Origin: Peptoclostridium sp965368085 | GTDB lineage: Bacteria; Bacillota; Clostridia; Peptostreptococcales; Peptostreptococcaceae | Reading direction: 5' to 3' | Assembly: GCA_965368085.1 (NCBI GenBank) | Contig: CBDULP010000001.1 | Span: 1-64,000, forward strand | DNA length: 64,000 nucleotides | Shown here: piece by piece, positions 52,116 to 61,720 of the stretch | Layout of the letters: every line of letters starts with the position of its first letter | Position numbering within the stretch: the stretch's first letter is position 1 | Program-made: the position numbers and the translations under genes | The notes under the pieces: generated by a model | Seen by the model: only the letters and a program-made list of their open reading frames with translations | The model's database searches: none | What the model was told of the DNA's origin: nothing

Positions 52116-52529
52116 CTATTCAGCTTCGCTTCCATTCTCGCTTTCATCGGCATCTAAAATGTCTACCAGTTCTTCCCTCAACTCTTTAAGCTCCCCAAGC
52201 ATTTGATCTATTCCCAAAACAGATAGTTTCTGACTTTCATTCATCTCATCTATTTTGCCTGTCAAACCCTCAAAACCTTTTTCTGTCACCTCTGATAAAT
52301 TCTGCATCTGCTCCAATGAACTAAACTGTGCCATTTGGCCAATAAATTCCTTATCTTCCATGGGATTCATTGGATCTTGATTTTTCAGCTGCGTAACAAG
52401 CAGATTCAAAAACTCATCTTTTCCCATAATATTATCAGTAATAGCATTCTTGTTGTTCTTTTCACTTGTATTGGCCATCTGACTTGCAGCCGTCACACCT
52501 ACTTTTCCTACTACACCACTCACACTCAT
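52116..52529 (-). CDS. flgD: Flagellar hook capping protein FlgD
   Basis: Scaffold for hook assembly. It is 137 aa from ATG 52529, behind AGAGGTGATGAA. The conserved core MGKDEFLNLLVTQLKNQDPM and DKEFIGQMAQFSSLEQM is present. It lacks the larger C-terminal Ig-like domains of enterobacterial FlgD, similar to the short Bacillus form. It follows fliK, as in Bacillus. Confidence 0.95.
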   Translation of the reverse strand: MSVSGVVGKVGVTAASQMANTSEKNNKNAITDNIMGKDEFLNLLVTQLKNQDPMNPMEDKEFIGQMAQFSSLEQMQNLSEVTEKGFEGLTGKIDEMNESQKLSVLGIDQMLGELKELREELVDILDADESENGSEAE

Positions 52530-52539
52530 TTCATCACCT

Positions 52540-53901
52540 CTACGCCAAATAATTGAATTCCTGTTCTGTATTGCTATATGGATTTGTATCAATTCTTAAG
52601 TCCACATCTTCAAACTGCATTTCATCCAAATCATCTTCGCCAGCTTTGCCTATTTTACTGATTGATTTGTTCTGGTTTTTAAATAAACCTTCAAAGCCAT
52701 CTCCCTTGCCCTCTGAATCCACAGAAACATCTATTGATTTGATGTCTATTCCCTGCTGAGCAAGGGTTTCTTTTACATCTTCCATGTTCATATCTATTGC
52801 CGACTTCACTTTTTCATTAGATGTTATAATCTTAGCGCTAAGTGTCCCATTTTCTGATACAATCCTAAGAATCACTTTCCCCAAACTTTCAGGTTCCAGT
52901 TTTATTTCTAGTGATTTTAAGTTTCCAGTGGAGTCAACCTTGATTTTATCGCTTATCTGCTCCATTACACGCCTTTGTAATGCGTGTTCTACGGGTTTTA
53001 TATGTATCACTTCGCTTTTTGATCCATGGCTCTTTATATCTCCTGCGAAATTCACATTGTCGCTCTCTATTGAATTTTCCACTTGCGTCTCATCAGTTTT
53101 CATTTCATCTTTTAATATGTTGAGCTGCTTTTTATTTTCCATATCACCTAAAAAGTCTGATGCTTGTTCTTGTGCTGGCGAAGTCTTTATTTCATCATTT
53201 ACACTTACTTCCATAAACTTTTCTTTTGGAGTAATTCCTTCTTCTTTTTGGGGCTTTTCAACTTCATCATTCATTACTATTCTTTGATTATAAAAGTCCT
53301 TTTTTAACGTTTCCTTTGAAACAGTTTCTTCCGATTTCATTGAAACTAAATTAAGGTCTGAAAGTATTTTTTCAAGATCCGTATCTTCCGAAGTATCAGA
53401 CATGTCATTTTGTATATATGAAATCGCTTCATCTTCACCTTGAGTTCCAAAAACATCTCTTGTTTTCAAGGTGCTTATCAAATCCTGAATTTCGCCTTCT
53501 GTAATTTCACCTTCTGTAATTTCGCCAGCCTTATTATCTGTATTCACCAGTTCCAACACAGACACATCATTATTTTTGATTGGAATTTCATTGTTTTCTC
53601 CACTTATTTGGGCTGTTTCACTTAAATTTACGGTTTCAGATTTTGCCTTGTCATCTTGCTCTAAAGTGCTTTTCTTTTTTTCATCTTCGATTTTTTCAAT
53701 AACTTTTTCTCTTTCTTCAGGTCTTCTCTTGGTGCTTTTTTCTTCAGCCACTCTTTCGTCTGCCGAACGGCTTTTCTCTTTTATAATGTCTTTAAAACTG
53801 TTTGAGTTGTCATCCTGGCTATTATGTACTGTATTTTGTCTTTGTTTTGGAGTACTTTGCTTTGAAACCTTTAAGAGGTTTTCAACAGGAATCATATTCA
53901 T
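52540..53901 (-). CDS. fliK: Flagellar hook-length control protein FliK
   Basis: Exported ruler and substrate-specificity switch. It is 453 aa. The N-terminal and middle part (1-310) is low-complexity, rich in Glu, Lys and Ser. The C-terminal Flg_hook domain (about 315-400) has SLEIKLEPESLGKVILRI and AQQGIDIKSIDV. A 15-bp tandem duplication (53494-53523) gives repeated GEITE units near residue 128. AGGAGG precedes the ATG. Sequence outside the C-terminus is poorly conserved in this family. Confidence 0.92.
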   Translation of the reverse strand: MNMIPVENLLKVSKQSTPKQRQNTVHNSQDDNSNSFKDIIKEKSRSADERVAEEKSTKRRPEEREKVIEKIEDEKKKSTLEQDDKAKSETVNLSETAQISGENNEIPIKNNDVSVLELVNTDNKAGEITEGEITEGEIQDLISTLKTRDVFGTQGEDEAISYIQNDMSDTSEDTDLEKILSDLNLVSMKSEETVSKETLKKDFYNQRIVMNDEVEKPQKEEGITPKEKFMEVSVNDEIKTSPAQEQASDFLGDMENKKQLNILKDEMKTDETQVENSIESDNVNFAGDIKSHGSKSEVIHIKPVEHALQRRVMEQISDKIKVDSTGNLKSLEIKLEPESLGKVILRIVSENGTLSAKIITSNEKVKSAIDMNMEDVKETLAQQGIDIKSIDVSVDSEGKGDGFEGLFKNQNKSISKIGKAGEDDLDEMQFEDVDLRIDTNPYSNTEQEFNYLA

Positions 53902-53903
53902 AT

Positions 53904-55175
53904 TTATCCCTCCTGATTAGGCAAACCCATTTTCCTTGTGAGTTCTGCTGATTTTGAAATTCCTAATTCCACAAACATTTCCGATAAAAACTTTGGCTCT
54001 AGATTATTAAGTATCTCTATGAAAAGCTCTTCCTCTGTTATTTTTATCTTTTTGTCTCCCACAATGTATTCCTTATATATTTGATTTGAGCCTGTCATTT
54101 GATTTGCTATCTCAGCAACTTGCTTAGGGCTCATTGTCTTATAAGTTTTAGTGAGTTCCAAAACCCTATTCTTATATTCACTCATTATATTAATCATAAC
54201 ATATATATCCTGCATATCGTCCTGCTCATTTAACTTTTTAAGTTCTACAAGCTCTTTAATCACTTCATTTTTATAAGCTTCATTTTCAAATTCAGATAAT
54301 ATTTTCCCCGACTGCATGGGATTTAAAAAAAGCATTATATTCGCTACTTCTTCCTTAGAATACAATTCTTCATTCGAAAGCTGCTTTTGAGCCTTTACAC
54401 GGTCTTTCCCGTCGTACTCTCCTGCCTTGCCTTTCATTTTATCCAAGAATTTTTCATATGAAAGTGTTTCCTTTTCAATTTCCTGTAAAAAATCCTGTTT
54501 CAAATGTAACTTTATAGCATCCGCAATCTCAGCATCCATATAATACATCACTCTTGCACAATATGACGGTTTTAAAAACTCAAGTACTCCTGCAGCATAT
54601 TCACTGTCAATTTCTAGCGACCTGATTTTATTTTCTACTGTTTTAATCGTCTCATAAATTCCAAGCTTAGAATAATTTTTTGCAAGTTCACTCTTTTCTT
54701 CTATCTTTTCAAGCTTCATACTTTCCATTTCGCTTTTGAATGTATCTTTTTCCATATCCCTAATTCCTATTTCTTGTATTATTCCCTGAACATAGTTTCC
54801 ATCTATATTTCTCATTATCTGGATCATTTCCCTGTAGAATTTCTTATCCTGCTCTTTCAAGAGTAGGAGCTTGTCAACAGTCCTATCCAAATCCAGAGAA
54901 ATATAATATTTCCCCAAAGCTCTTTTTTGCGCTTCTATTTCCTGCTCCGTTTGATTTTGTGATTCTTTTTTTACTGCGCTGTTTTCCATAAACCCTGACA
55001 CTACAGGCATCTTTTCAAAAAATCCATTCGCATAGTTTTTCACCTTCGGATTGAATGTATACACTATAAAAAATGTAACTGCCACAATCATTAAAAGTGC
55101 CACTGGGATTGCTATAATTAAGAGTTTTTTGTTGTTCTTTTTTTTATCTTTGGGAGTGTCAGCTACTTCATTCAT
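53904..55175 (-). CDS. YlxF/MotE-like flagellar protein, enlarged
   Basis: Positionally ylxF (between fliJ and fliK). It is 423 aa, about twice the usual size. One membrane segment (about 18-40) follows a basic N-terminus. The extracytoplasmic or cytoplasmic remainder is helical and contains four loosely repeated MgtE-N-like blocks, centred near residues 100, 190, 285 and 395 (for example EEVANIMLFLNPMQSGKILS and EEELFIEILNNLEPKFLSEM). MotE in Sinorhizobium stabilises MotC in the periplasm; YlxF itself is poorly characterised. The identification is from position and the MgtE-N-like pattern. Confidence 0.75.
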   Translation of the reverse strand: MNEVADTPKDKKKNNKKLLIIAIPVALLMIVAVTFFIVYTFNPKVKNYANGFFEKMPVVSGFMENSAVKKESQNQTEQEIEAQKRALGKYYISLDLDRTVDKLLLLKEQDKKFYREMIQIMRNIDGNYVQGIIQEIGIRDMEKDTFKSEMESMKLEKIEEKSELAKNYSKLGIYETIKTVENKIRSLEIDSEYAAGVLEFLKPSYCARVMYYMDAEIADAIKLHLKQDFLQEIEKETLSYEKFLDKMKGKAGEYDGKDRVKAQKQLSNEELYSKEEVANIMLFLNPMQSGKILSEFENEAYKNEVIKELVELKKLNEQDDMQDIYVMINIMSEYKNRVLELTKTYKTMSPKQVAEIANQMTGSNQIYKEYIVGDKKIKITEEELFIEILNNLEPKFLSEMFVELGISKSAELTRKMGLPNQEG

Positions 55176-55184
55176 TTTTGCCTC

Positions 55185-55625
55185 CTATGTAATCCTTCTG
55201 CTTCTAAACGAATTCAATTGGTCTGTAAATTTATCTTCCTGCTGTTTTTGATAATTTTTGAGTTCAAGCATATGCTTTTCTTTTAGACACTCAAATGATT
55301 TTCTCTCTTTCATCATGTCCATGTACTCTATCTTCTTCTGATCAAACCTAACTTCACACTCCACAAAAGCTTTCTTGAGATACTTTATCTTTTCGTCTAT
55401 ATTGTCAATAAAACTGCTCATATTTTTTATGTTTAATATCGAAGAACCTTGCGAAAGCATACCTTCAAGCTCCAGCTGTTTTTTTGACTTGAAATTTTCC
55501 ATATCGATAAGTTCTCGCTCTATGCTTTTTAAATCTTTTGATACAATGGCAACTTCATTTTTCTTGTTATCTTCAAGCTTTTCCTTTATATCCAGTATCT
55601 TTTGAAATTTAAATTTTTGAATCAT
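55185..55625 (-). CDS. fliJ: Flagellar export chaperone FliJ
   Basis: Coiled-coil stalk protein of the export ATPase that links FliI to FlhA. It is 146 aa, almost entirely helical with heptad-like charge, beginning FKFQKILDIKEKLED as in Firmicutes FliJ. It follows fliI by 17 nt. Confidence 0.9.
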   Translation of the reverse strand: MIQKFKFQKILDIKEKLEDNKKNEVAIVSKDLKSIERELIDMENFKSKKQLELEGMLSQGSSILNIKNMSSFIDNIDEKIKYLKKAFVECEVRFDQKKIEYMDMMKERKSFECLKEKHMLELKNYQKQQEDKFTDQLNSFRSRRIT

Positions 55626-55642
55626 ACAAAATCACCACTCAA

Positions 55643-56956
55643 TCAATTAAATATGTTAATCAGCAAATTCAAAGCTTCTTCATATTCAAAATTTTCTTCC
55701 ATCCCCTGGCATAGGAATGAATTTATGGCATCTATCTTATCTATAGCATAATCTATTTTGCTGTTTGTTCCCTTTGAATAAACGCCTATATTTACAAGGT
55801 CTTCAGCTTCTTTGTATGTAGCAAGCACGTCTCTAAGGCGTTTTGCTGCAACTTTATGCTCATCCGTTGTTATAGCCGACATAACCCTGCTGACACTTGC
55901 AAGTATGTCTATGGCCGGATAGTGATTTTTATTTGCTATGTTTCTAGAAAGAACTATATGCCCATCAAGTATACCCCTTACAGCATCTGCTATGGGTTCG
56001 TTCATGTCGTCTCCGTCAACCAGTACGGTGTACAGGCCCGTTATAGAACCTTTATCTGAGTTTCCCGCTCTTTCTAGAAGTTTGGGAAGGACTGCAAATA
56101 CCGAAGGAGTGTAACCTTTCGTTACAGGAGGTTCTCCAACTGCTAGCCCCACTTCCCTTTGCGCCATTGAAAAACGTGTCAGGGAATCCATCATAAGCAT
56201 TACATCTTTTCCCTTGTCCCTGAAGTATTCAGCTATTGATGTAGCCAAAAGAGCTCCTTTCATCCGTATGAGAGGCGGTTGGTCAGAAGTTGCAACTACG
56301 AGTATCGACCTTTCAAGTCCTTCTTTTTTCAAGTCATTTTCTATGAACTCTCTGACCTCTCTTCCCCTTTCCCCTATGAGTGCTATAACGTTTATATCAG
56401 CTTTTGCGTTTCTGGCTATCATTCCAAGGAGTGTTGATTTCCCCACTCCAGAACCTGCAAATATTCCTATACGCTGTCCTCTTCCACAGCTGAGTATGCC
56501 GTCAACAGCTTTGACTCCCAGCGGCAGCGGTATTTCAATTTTCTTTCTCTTGAGAGGATTTGGCGGAGTATTCATGACAGGATAGTTGCTTAAAAGTTCA
56601 TCTGGCACATACTCTCCATCCATTACATTTCCTAGTCCATCTAAAACCTTTCCCAAAAGAGCTTCTCCCACCCTGACTTCCATACTTTTTCCGCTGGCAA
56701 CAACAATGCTTCCCGGACCTATTCCATCCATTTCTCCCAGCGGCATAAGTATTACATTTCCATCTTTAAATCCAACAACTTCCGAAAGTATTGGTTCCTT
56801 GGAATCTATTGGGTATATATAGCATATCTCTCCAAGCTTTCCCGCAGGCCCCTTTGATTCTATTGTAAGCCCCACTATCTTGCATACTCTTCCGGAATAT
56901 CTCACTGTATCGAGTTTTTTCAGTGCGTGTGCGTACTTTTTGATGTCTATAAGCAA
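55643..56956 (-). CDS. fliI: Flagellar export ATPase FliI
   Basis: Hexameric F1-like ATPase that energises export. It is 437 aa from TTG 56956. Walker A GIFAGSGVGKST is at about residue 158, Walker B MLMMDSLTR at about 248, and the family segment YPVMNTPPNPLKR is present. The start is five bases after GGTGA in the fliH end; alternatives at 56974 (TTG) and 56965 (GTG) would add up to six residues. Confidence 0.97.
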   Translation of the reverse strand: MLIDIKKYAHALKKLDTVRYSGRVCKIVGLTIESKGPAGKLGEICYIYPIDSKEPILSEVVGFKDGNVILMPLGEMDGIGPGSIVVASGKSMEVRVGEALLGKVLDGLGNVMDGEYVPDELLSNYPVMNTPPNPLKRKKIEIPLPLGVKAVDGILSCGRGQRIGIFAGSGVGKSTLLGMIARNAKADINVIALIGERGREVREFIENDLKKEGLERSILVVATSDQPPLIRMKGALLATSIAEYFRDKGKDVMLMMDSLTRFSMAQREVGLAVGEPPVTKGYTPSVFAVLPKLLERAGNSDKGSITGLYTVLVDGDDMNEPIADAVRGILDGHIVLSRNIANKNHYPAIDILASVSRVMSAITTDEHKVAAKRLRDVLATYKEAEDLVNIGVYSKGTNSKIDYAIDKIDAINSFLCQGMEENFEYEEALNLLINIFN

Positions 56957-56957
56957 C

Positions 56958-57788
56958 TTATTCACCACTTTCAAGCAAGTCCATAAACTTTCTTTCTATT
57001 ATTCCAATCTGCGTTTTTATGCTTGAATCTACCGTTCCAGAAGACGTTTCGACTATGACTTGTCCCTTTCCCAGCGAGTCATCCGGCCTTACCTCTATGT
57101 CTTTTATACCGTTTGAATAAAGCATTATTCTGTCCTTGTTGTCCTCAAACAGCTGCGAATATTCTTTTCTTGCCCTGACTACTATATTTTCAGCATACGA
57201 AAGCCTCTCCAAGCCTTTTTTCAAAATATTCAATATTATTTCATCATCTTCTCTTAGTCTTTCATCTATTATTTTTTCAATACTTTCAATAACGATTCCA
57301 ATTATGTCTCCTTCAAGAGAGTCTATTTCACTCTTTTTTTGCTGCTCCATGTGTTTTTTTGCACTTACTCCTTCTTTTATCAAATCCTCATATATATTTT
57401 TGCCTTCATCATATCCTTGTTGAAATCCTTCATCATATCCTTTTTTCTTTTCAGCTTCATATACTCTATTCGCTTCTGCTCTCATGTTGTCTGCAGCTTT
57501 TTTTTCTTCTTCTATCTTCTCTTTTTCAAGCTGCATCATTTCTTTTTCTCTTTCCATTATTTTCGAAAAATTTTCCTTTTCCCGCAAGAGCTTGTAGAAT
57601 TTTTCCGAAACTTCCTCACTAACCATGGGTTTATTCGAGACTGCCGCAGTTTCCGCAACCCTTTGCAGTGTTTCTGGACTTTCATTTATCACATTTGGTG
57701 CTCTTTCTGCATTCAATGAATCTCCTTGTGCTGAAATAACTCTGGGATTGCTGAGCTTAACAAAATCAGACTTAATGACTCTATACAA
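56958..57788 (-). CDS. fliH: Flagellar export regulator FliH
   Basis: Binds and restrains FliI and links it to the C ring. It is 276 aa: an N-terminal low-complexity part, a long charged coiled coil (about 60-150) including GYDEGFQQGYDEG repeats typical of FliH, and a C-terminal V-ATPase-E-like domain. The start is TTG 57788, overlapping fliG by 8 nt. Confidence 0.93.
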   Translation of the reverse strand: MYRVIKSDFVKLSNPRVISAQGDSLNAERAPNVINESPETLQRVAETAAVSNKPMVSEEVSEKFYKLLREKENFSKIMEREKEMMQLEKEKIEEEKKAADNMRAEANRVYEAEKKKGYDEGFQQGYDEGKNIYEDLIKEGVSAKKHMEQQKKSEIDSLEGDIIGIVIESIEKIIDERLREDDEIILNILKKGLERLSYAENIVVRARKEYSQLFEDNKDRIMLYSNGIKDIEVRPDDSLGKGQVIVETSSGTVDSSIKTQIGIIERKFMDLLESGE

Positions 57789-58803
57789 TCAGCTCATCTC
57801 CTCCGCCTCTCGATATGATTATCTCACCTTGGTCCTCAAGTTTCCTTATTATATTAACAATTTTCTGCTGAGCCTCTTCTACATCTCTAAGCCTTACAGG
57901 TCCCATGAAGTCCATGTCTTCTTTTATCATATCGGACATACGCTTTGACATGTTTGTAAATATGACTTCGCCAACTTCCTGCGTAGCCCCTTTAAGGGCA
58001 ACTGCAAGCTCATTATTGTCAACCTCTCGTATAAACCTTTGTATAGCCGTGCTGTCAAGGTTTATTATGTCCTCAAACAGGAACATTCTTCTCTTTATCT
58101 CATCAGCCAACTCAGGATCTGACATTTCAAGATTTTCCATTATTCTCTTTTCAGTTCCCCTGTCAACAGAGTTCAGTATGTCGACTACATCTTGAACTCC
58201 TCCGGCTTTTGTGTAATCCTGCGTTACTATGTTGGAAAGCTTATCCTCAAGCACAGACTCAATCTCTTTTATCATCTCGGGATACGTCCTGTCCATTGTA
58301 GCTATTCTCTTTGCTACTTCCGACTGTTTTTCCTGAGAAAGTCCAGATATTATTTGCGCTGCCTTGTCATTGTCAATATGAGAAAGTATGAGCGCGATTG
58401 TTTGAGGGTGCTCGTTTTGTATAAAGTTCATAAGTTGTGAAGGATCCGCCTTTCTTGCAAAGTCAAACGGTCTTACTTGAAGTGATGCTGTAAGCCTTCC
58501 TATAACCTCTATAGCCTTGTCCGTACCAAGCGCTTTTTCAAGTACTTCCTGCGCATAATTTATACCGCCTTCCGATATATATTCTTGCGCAAGGCAAATT
58601 TCATAAAATTCCCCCAGAATTTGATCCTTTACTTCCGGTTCAACCTTTTTCATGTTTGCAATTTCAAGAGTCAATTCCTCTATCTCATCTTCAGACAGAT
58701 TTCTGAAAATTCTCGCCGAATATTCCGGTCCAAGCGTTATTAGGAGTATTGCTGCCTTTTGTCTTCCTGTAAGCTCTGATGTGTTTTTATTGGACTTTCC
58801 CAT
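57781..58803 (-). CDS. fliG: Flagellar motor switch protein FliG
   Basis: C-ring protein that contacts MotA and converts stator work to rotation. It is 340 aa: N, middle (EHPQTIALILSH, the EHPQR-like motif) and C domains (MFLFEDIINLD, with charged torque helix about 280-300). It lies between fliF and fliH, 12 nt after fliF. Confidence 0.97.
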   Translation of the reverse strand: MGKSNKNTSELTGRQKAAILLITLGPEYSARIFRNLSEDEIEELTLEIANMKKVEPEVKDQILGEFYEICLAQEYISEGGINYAQEVLEKALGTDKAIEVIGRLTASLQVRPFDFARKADPSQLMNFIQNEHPQTIALILSHIDNDKAAQIISGLSQEKQSEVAKRIATMDRTYPEMIKEIESVLEDKLSNIVTQDYTKAGGVQDVVDILNSVDRGTEKRIMENLEMSDPELADEIKRRMFLFEDIINLDSTAIQRFIREVDNNELAVALKGATQEVGEVIFTNMSKRMSDMIKEDMDFMGPVRLRDVEEAQQKIVNIIRKLEDQGEIIISRGGGDELIV

Positions 58804-58814
58804 TCATATTCCTC

Positions 58815-60371
58815 CTAGTCTTCGCTGAGCCAGCTCTTTAAAAGCTGTGAAGCAATTTCAGGATTTCTGTCTATAAGCGTTTCTATGCTCTTCTTATATC
58901 CTGAGTCTTTTATGTCCACTTCCAGTTCTTTTATTTCATCTTCTGGAATGTCAATCATTGCAAATGGCTCACTTTCTATTTCATTACGCTTTTTATTTCT
59001 ATTTCTCAAGAATACTACTATCACTGCAGCTAGTGGTATTATGATCAGCAATCCTATGAGAGCCATCATCCATACAGGCATCCCTTCGTTAGTATTTTCC
59101 GAACGAGATTCGAACATTTTTTCAACACTGTTGTCAAATGATCTTGCATATATTTCTACAGCCTTCGCATTCAATCCGACTGCCGTAGACACTATCTTTT
59201 GTATCTGCTTCCTTTGTTCGTCATCAAGCTCGTTGCCTTCCAATATATCGCTATTTATTATTATACCTACTGTTACTTCTTCTATTTGGCCTTTAGCTTT
59301 TTCTATTTTTTGTATGGTCTCATTGAGTTCGTAATTTATAATCTTTTCATTTTGAAAAAATGAGCTTGCGGCCTGATCTCCCTCTACATACTGCTCTATA
59401 TCATCAGTATTGGTTGGAGTCCCGGCCGCACCTCCAGTTGAATCTTGGGATGTGTTTGATGACTTTTCATCCAAGCTTCTTATAAGTCCATTTTGTTCTC
59501 CCTCTATAGGCGTGTTAAAAGTCCTCGACTCCAATACATTAGAATCAAATCCCAGCCTTACACTTGCCATTATAGATACATTAGAGTATCCATATGCCGG
59601 TCCCAAAAATTCCATGAGGCTCGATTGGAGTTTATTCTTAACTTCCTCCTGAAGTTCTGTTTGATTATTCGAAAGAGAGTCTTTTTCTTCATTCTTTCCA
59701 TTTAAGACCTTTCCACTGGAGTCGTGTATAGTTACATTTTCTTCCTCTAGGCCTTCTACCGAATTTGATATAAATGTCGCTATACCATTTACCCTGTCGA
59801 GTTCAAATTCTTCTTTCGGATCAGTTTTTATCCAAACTGCCGCCTTTGCATTTTCTTTATTTTCAGAAAGTATAAAATCACTCTTTTGAGGAATGCTAAG
59901 ATTTACAATCGCGCTTTCAATCCCAGGCATAGATTCTATGTCCTGAACCAGGCTGTTTTGAAGGGCTATATTGAATGCCTGTTCTTTTTCTTCTTTACTT
60001 AGAAAAATATTATTCCTATTCAGCATATCTTCATATGAAAATTTAGGAGATGGTATTCCCTTCATAGAAAGGTCTATTCTTGCCTTGCTTACATCTTCTT
60101 GCGAAACAAGTATGGTGCTTTCATCCTTTATCTTGTATTTCACTCCAAGTTCATCAAGATTTTGAGTTATAGACCCCGTTTCTTGTGGTTTCAACTCCTT
60201 GTATAAAACAACATATTCCGGTCTTGTTACATAAAATATGGAGAGCGTCAGTACTAATACAATAAGAAAAGATCCTGCTAAAAATACTATTTTTTGTTTT
60301 TTACTGTATCTATTAATGAAATTCGTTGTGCTGTCTTTTATTTTCGAGAAAATTTCCCCCAATTTATACAC
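58815..60371 (-). CDS. fliF: Flagellar MS-ring protein FliF
   Basis: Membrane ring on which the flagellum is built. It is 518 aa. Two membrane segments (about 26-48 and 428-450) flank periplasmic ring-building motifs (YVVLYKELKPQETGSI; MPGIESAIVNLSIPQKSDF) and a Ser/Thr/Gly-rich loop (about 300-340). The C-terminal tail SQLLKSWLSED binds FliG. Confidence 0.96.
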   Translation of the reverse strand: MYKLGEIFSKIKDSTTNFINRYSKKQKIVFLAGSFLIVLVLTLSIFYVTRPEYVVLYKELKPQETGSITQNLDELGVKYKIKDESTILVSQEDVSKARIDLSMKGIPSPKFSYEDMLNRNNIFLSKEEKEQAFNIALQNSLVQDIESMPGIESAIVNLSIPQKSDFILSENKENAKAAVWIKTDPKEEFELDRVNGIATFISNSVEGLEEENVTIHDSSGKVLNGKNEEKDSLSNNQTELQEEVKNKLQSSLMEFLGPAYGYSNVSIMASVRLGFDSNVLESRTFNTPIEGEQNGLIRSLDEKSSNTSQDSTGGAAGTPTNTDDIEQYVEGDQAASSFFQNEKIINYELNETIQKIEKAKGQIEEVTVGIIINSDILEGNELDDEQRKQIQKIVSTAVGLNAKAVEIYARSFDNSVEKMFESRSENTNEGMPVWMMALIGLLIIIPLAAVIVVFLRNRNKKRNEIESEPFAMIDIPEDEIKELEVDIKDSGYKKSIETLIDRNPEIASQLLKSWLSED

Positions 60372-60377
60372 CTCATG

Positions 60378-60665
60378 TTATATTTGCATTCTCATTATTT
60401 CTTTGTATGCATCAATCACTTTATTCCTGACTTCCGTTACTGTCTGTATTGCTATATCAGCTTTTTGAGTTGCTATTGTAAGATCATGCATGTTTTCAAG
60501 TTCTCCATTCACAAAATCAATTCTGAGTTTTTCCTGATTTCGTTCAAGGTCACTTGCAGAATACAGCGCATTAATGAATGCCTCTTTAAAATTACTGCCC
60601 GAGTCATTTTTTTTATTTTGCGCCGCCACTGTGTTCAGCGCATTGCCCAGCCCATTTATCTGCAA
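60378..60665 (-). CDS. fliE: Flagellar hook-basal body protein FliE
   Basis: Adapter between MS ring and rod. It is 95 aa from TTG 60665, behind GGGAGTG. Typical C-terminal KADIAIQTVTEVRNKVIDAYKEIMRMQI (split around TEVRNKV) is complete. It lies between flgC and fliF. Confidence 0.95.
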   Translation of the reverse strand: MQINGLGNALNTVAAQNKKNDSGSNFKEAFINALYSASDLERNQEKLRIDFVNGELENMHDLTIATQKADIAIQTVTEVRNKVIDAYKEIMRMQI

Positions 60666-60680
60666 CTTTTACACTCCCTT

Positions 60681-61130
60681 TTATTTTCCAATTTCCAGAG
60701 CTTTCAGCATCATCGACTTAGTCGTATTAAGTGAAGTTACATTAGCCTCATATGCTCTCATTGCTGTTATCATGTCAACCATTTCTTTTACCACATTTAC
60801 ATTCGAAGTGAGTACATATCCTTCTTCGTCCGCATCAGGATGACCTGGATTATATTTTTTTTCAAAAGGTGACTTGTCTTCTATTATCTTGTCTACTTCC
60901 ACCCGTGAAGATGATACCTGGTCCTTGCCGTTTCCAGTATGTACATCCATATATTCACTAAATTTTTTCTCGGTTGCCGATTTAACTACGACAACCTGCC
61001 TTCTATAAGGCATTCCATTTTCAGTCTTTGTCGTATTAGCATTCGCTATATTCTTTGATATTACATCCATTCTAAGCCTTTCGGAAGACAGTGCCGAACC
61101 ACTAGTGTTTATACCGTTAAACAGACCCAA
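60681..61130 (-). CDS. flgC: Flagellar basal-body rod protein FlgC
   Basis: Proximal rod subunit. It is 149 aa from TTG 61130, five bases after AAGGAG. The N-terminal ISKNIANANTTKTENGMPYRR motif and C-terminal MITAMRAYEANVTSLNTTKSM (both D0 helices) fit FlgC. It is two nt after flgB. Confidence 0.96.
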   Translation of the reverse strand: MGLFNGINTSGSALSSERLRMDVISKNIANANTTKTENGMPYRRQVVVVKSATEKKFSEYMDVHTGNGKDQVSSSRVEVDKIIEDKSPFEKKYNPGHPDADEEGYVLTSNVNVVKEMVDMITAMRAYEANVTSLNTTKSMMLKALEIGK

Positions 61131-61132
61131 TA

Positions 61133-61528
61133 TTATCTCCTTCCTTCCCCTATAACACTTTTCATTCTTCTAAATTGATTTGTTATTTGATCTACAGTAG
61201 TGTTGTACCTTATAGTGTTTTTTGCAAGTTCTGCATTTTCAACATCTAGGTCTACATTGTTCCCATCCATCCTAGTTTTCACAGAATCAGCATCATTCTT
61301 TTCATAAATTTTGGAAGGCTCTACACTATTAATTCTAATATGTTTTTCACTGGTTACATATCCCTCTATAGTCCCATTCTCTTTGCCTTGAAGGATTTTT
61401 CCAAATGAAATATCCTGTCTCTTATAGTTCGGCGTATTTACATTTGCTATATTTGAGTTTATAAGCTTATTTCTATTCCAGTAATAATCCAATGCACTGC
61501 ACAAAACATTCAAGCTCTTGTTGTTCAT
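61133..61528 (-). CDS. flgB: Flagellar basal-body rod protein FlgB
   Basis: Proximal rod subunit and first gene of the fla/che operon. It is 131 aa from ATG 61528 (nine bases after AGGTGG); a longer frame to 61585 is unlikely. SNIANVNTPNYKRQDISF is the family motif. The sequence before it, to 61784, has no gene and holds the probable promoter region. Confidence 0.95.
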   Translation of the reverse strand: MNNKSLNVLCSALDYYWNRNKLINSNIANVNTPNYKRQDISFGKILQGKENGTIEGYVTSEKHIRINSVEPSKIYEKNDADSVKTRMDGNNVDLDVENAELAKNTIRYNTTVDQITNQFRRMKSVIGEGRR

Positions 61529-61560
61529 ATACCCATACCACCTGTCCATATGTATTTTCA

Positions 61561-61578
61561 ATCTTAAGTATATCTTAA
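61561..61578. repeat. Direct repeat ATCTTAA upstream of flgB
   Basis: Two ATCTTAA copies begin at 61561 and 61572, 11 bp apart (one helical turn), within a partly dyadic AT-rich stretch just upstream of flgB. It could be a regulator site. Base composition makes chance possible. Confidence 0.3.
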
Positions 61579-61591
61579 ATATCATACTTAT

Positions 61592-61620
61592 ATTATATAG
61601 TTAATAACGTCAATTGAAAA
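61592..61620 (-). promoter_or_regulatory. Candidate promoter of the fla/che operon
   Basis: TTTTCA (61620-61615), 17 bases and TATAAT (61597-61592). A better -35 sequence TTGACG (61613-61608) is present but only 10 bases from the -10. An additional TATAAT at 61690-61695 lacks a -35. No c-di-GMP riboswitch motif is visible in this leader. Confidence 0.4.
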
Positions 61621-61720
61621 CATTGTTTAAGTAAATTGAGCCTTATGGAGCAAAAAAATGTATATATATATACGTTCGATCATCACTTTATTATAATCTT
61701 ACTTGTATTTCAAATTGTCC

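Noticed and set aside
61630..61680. TATATATATATA tract as an origin or CRISPR element
   Set aside because: Simple AT repeat without DnaA boxes or spaced repeats.
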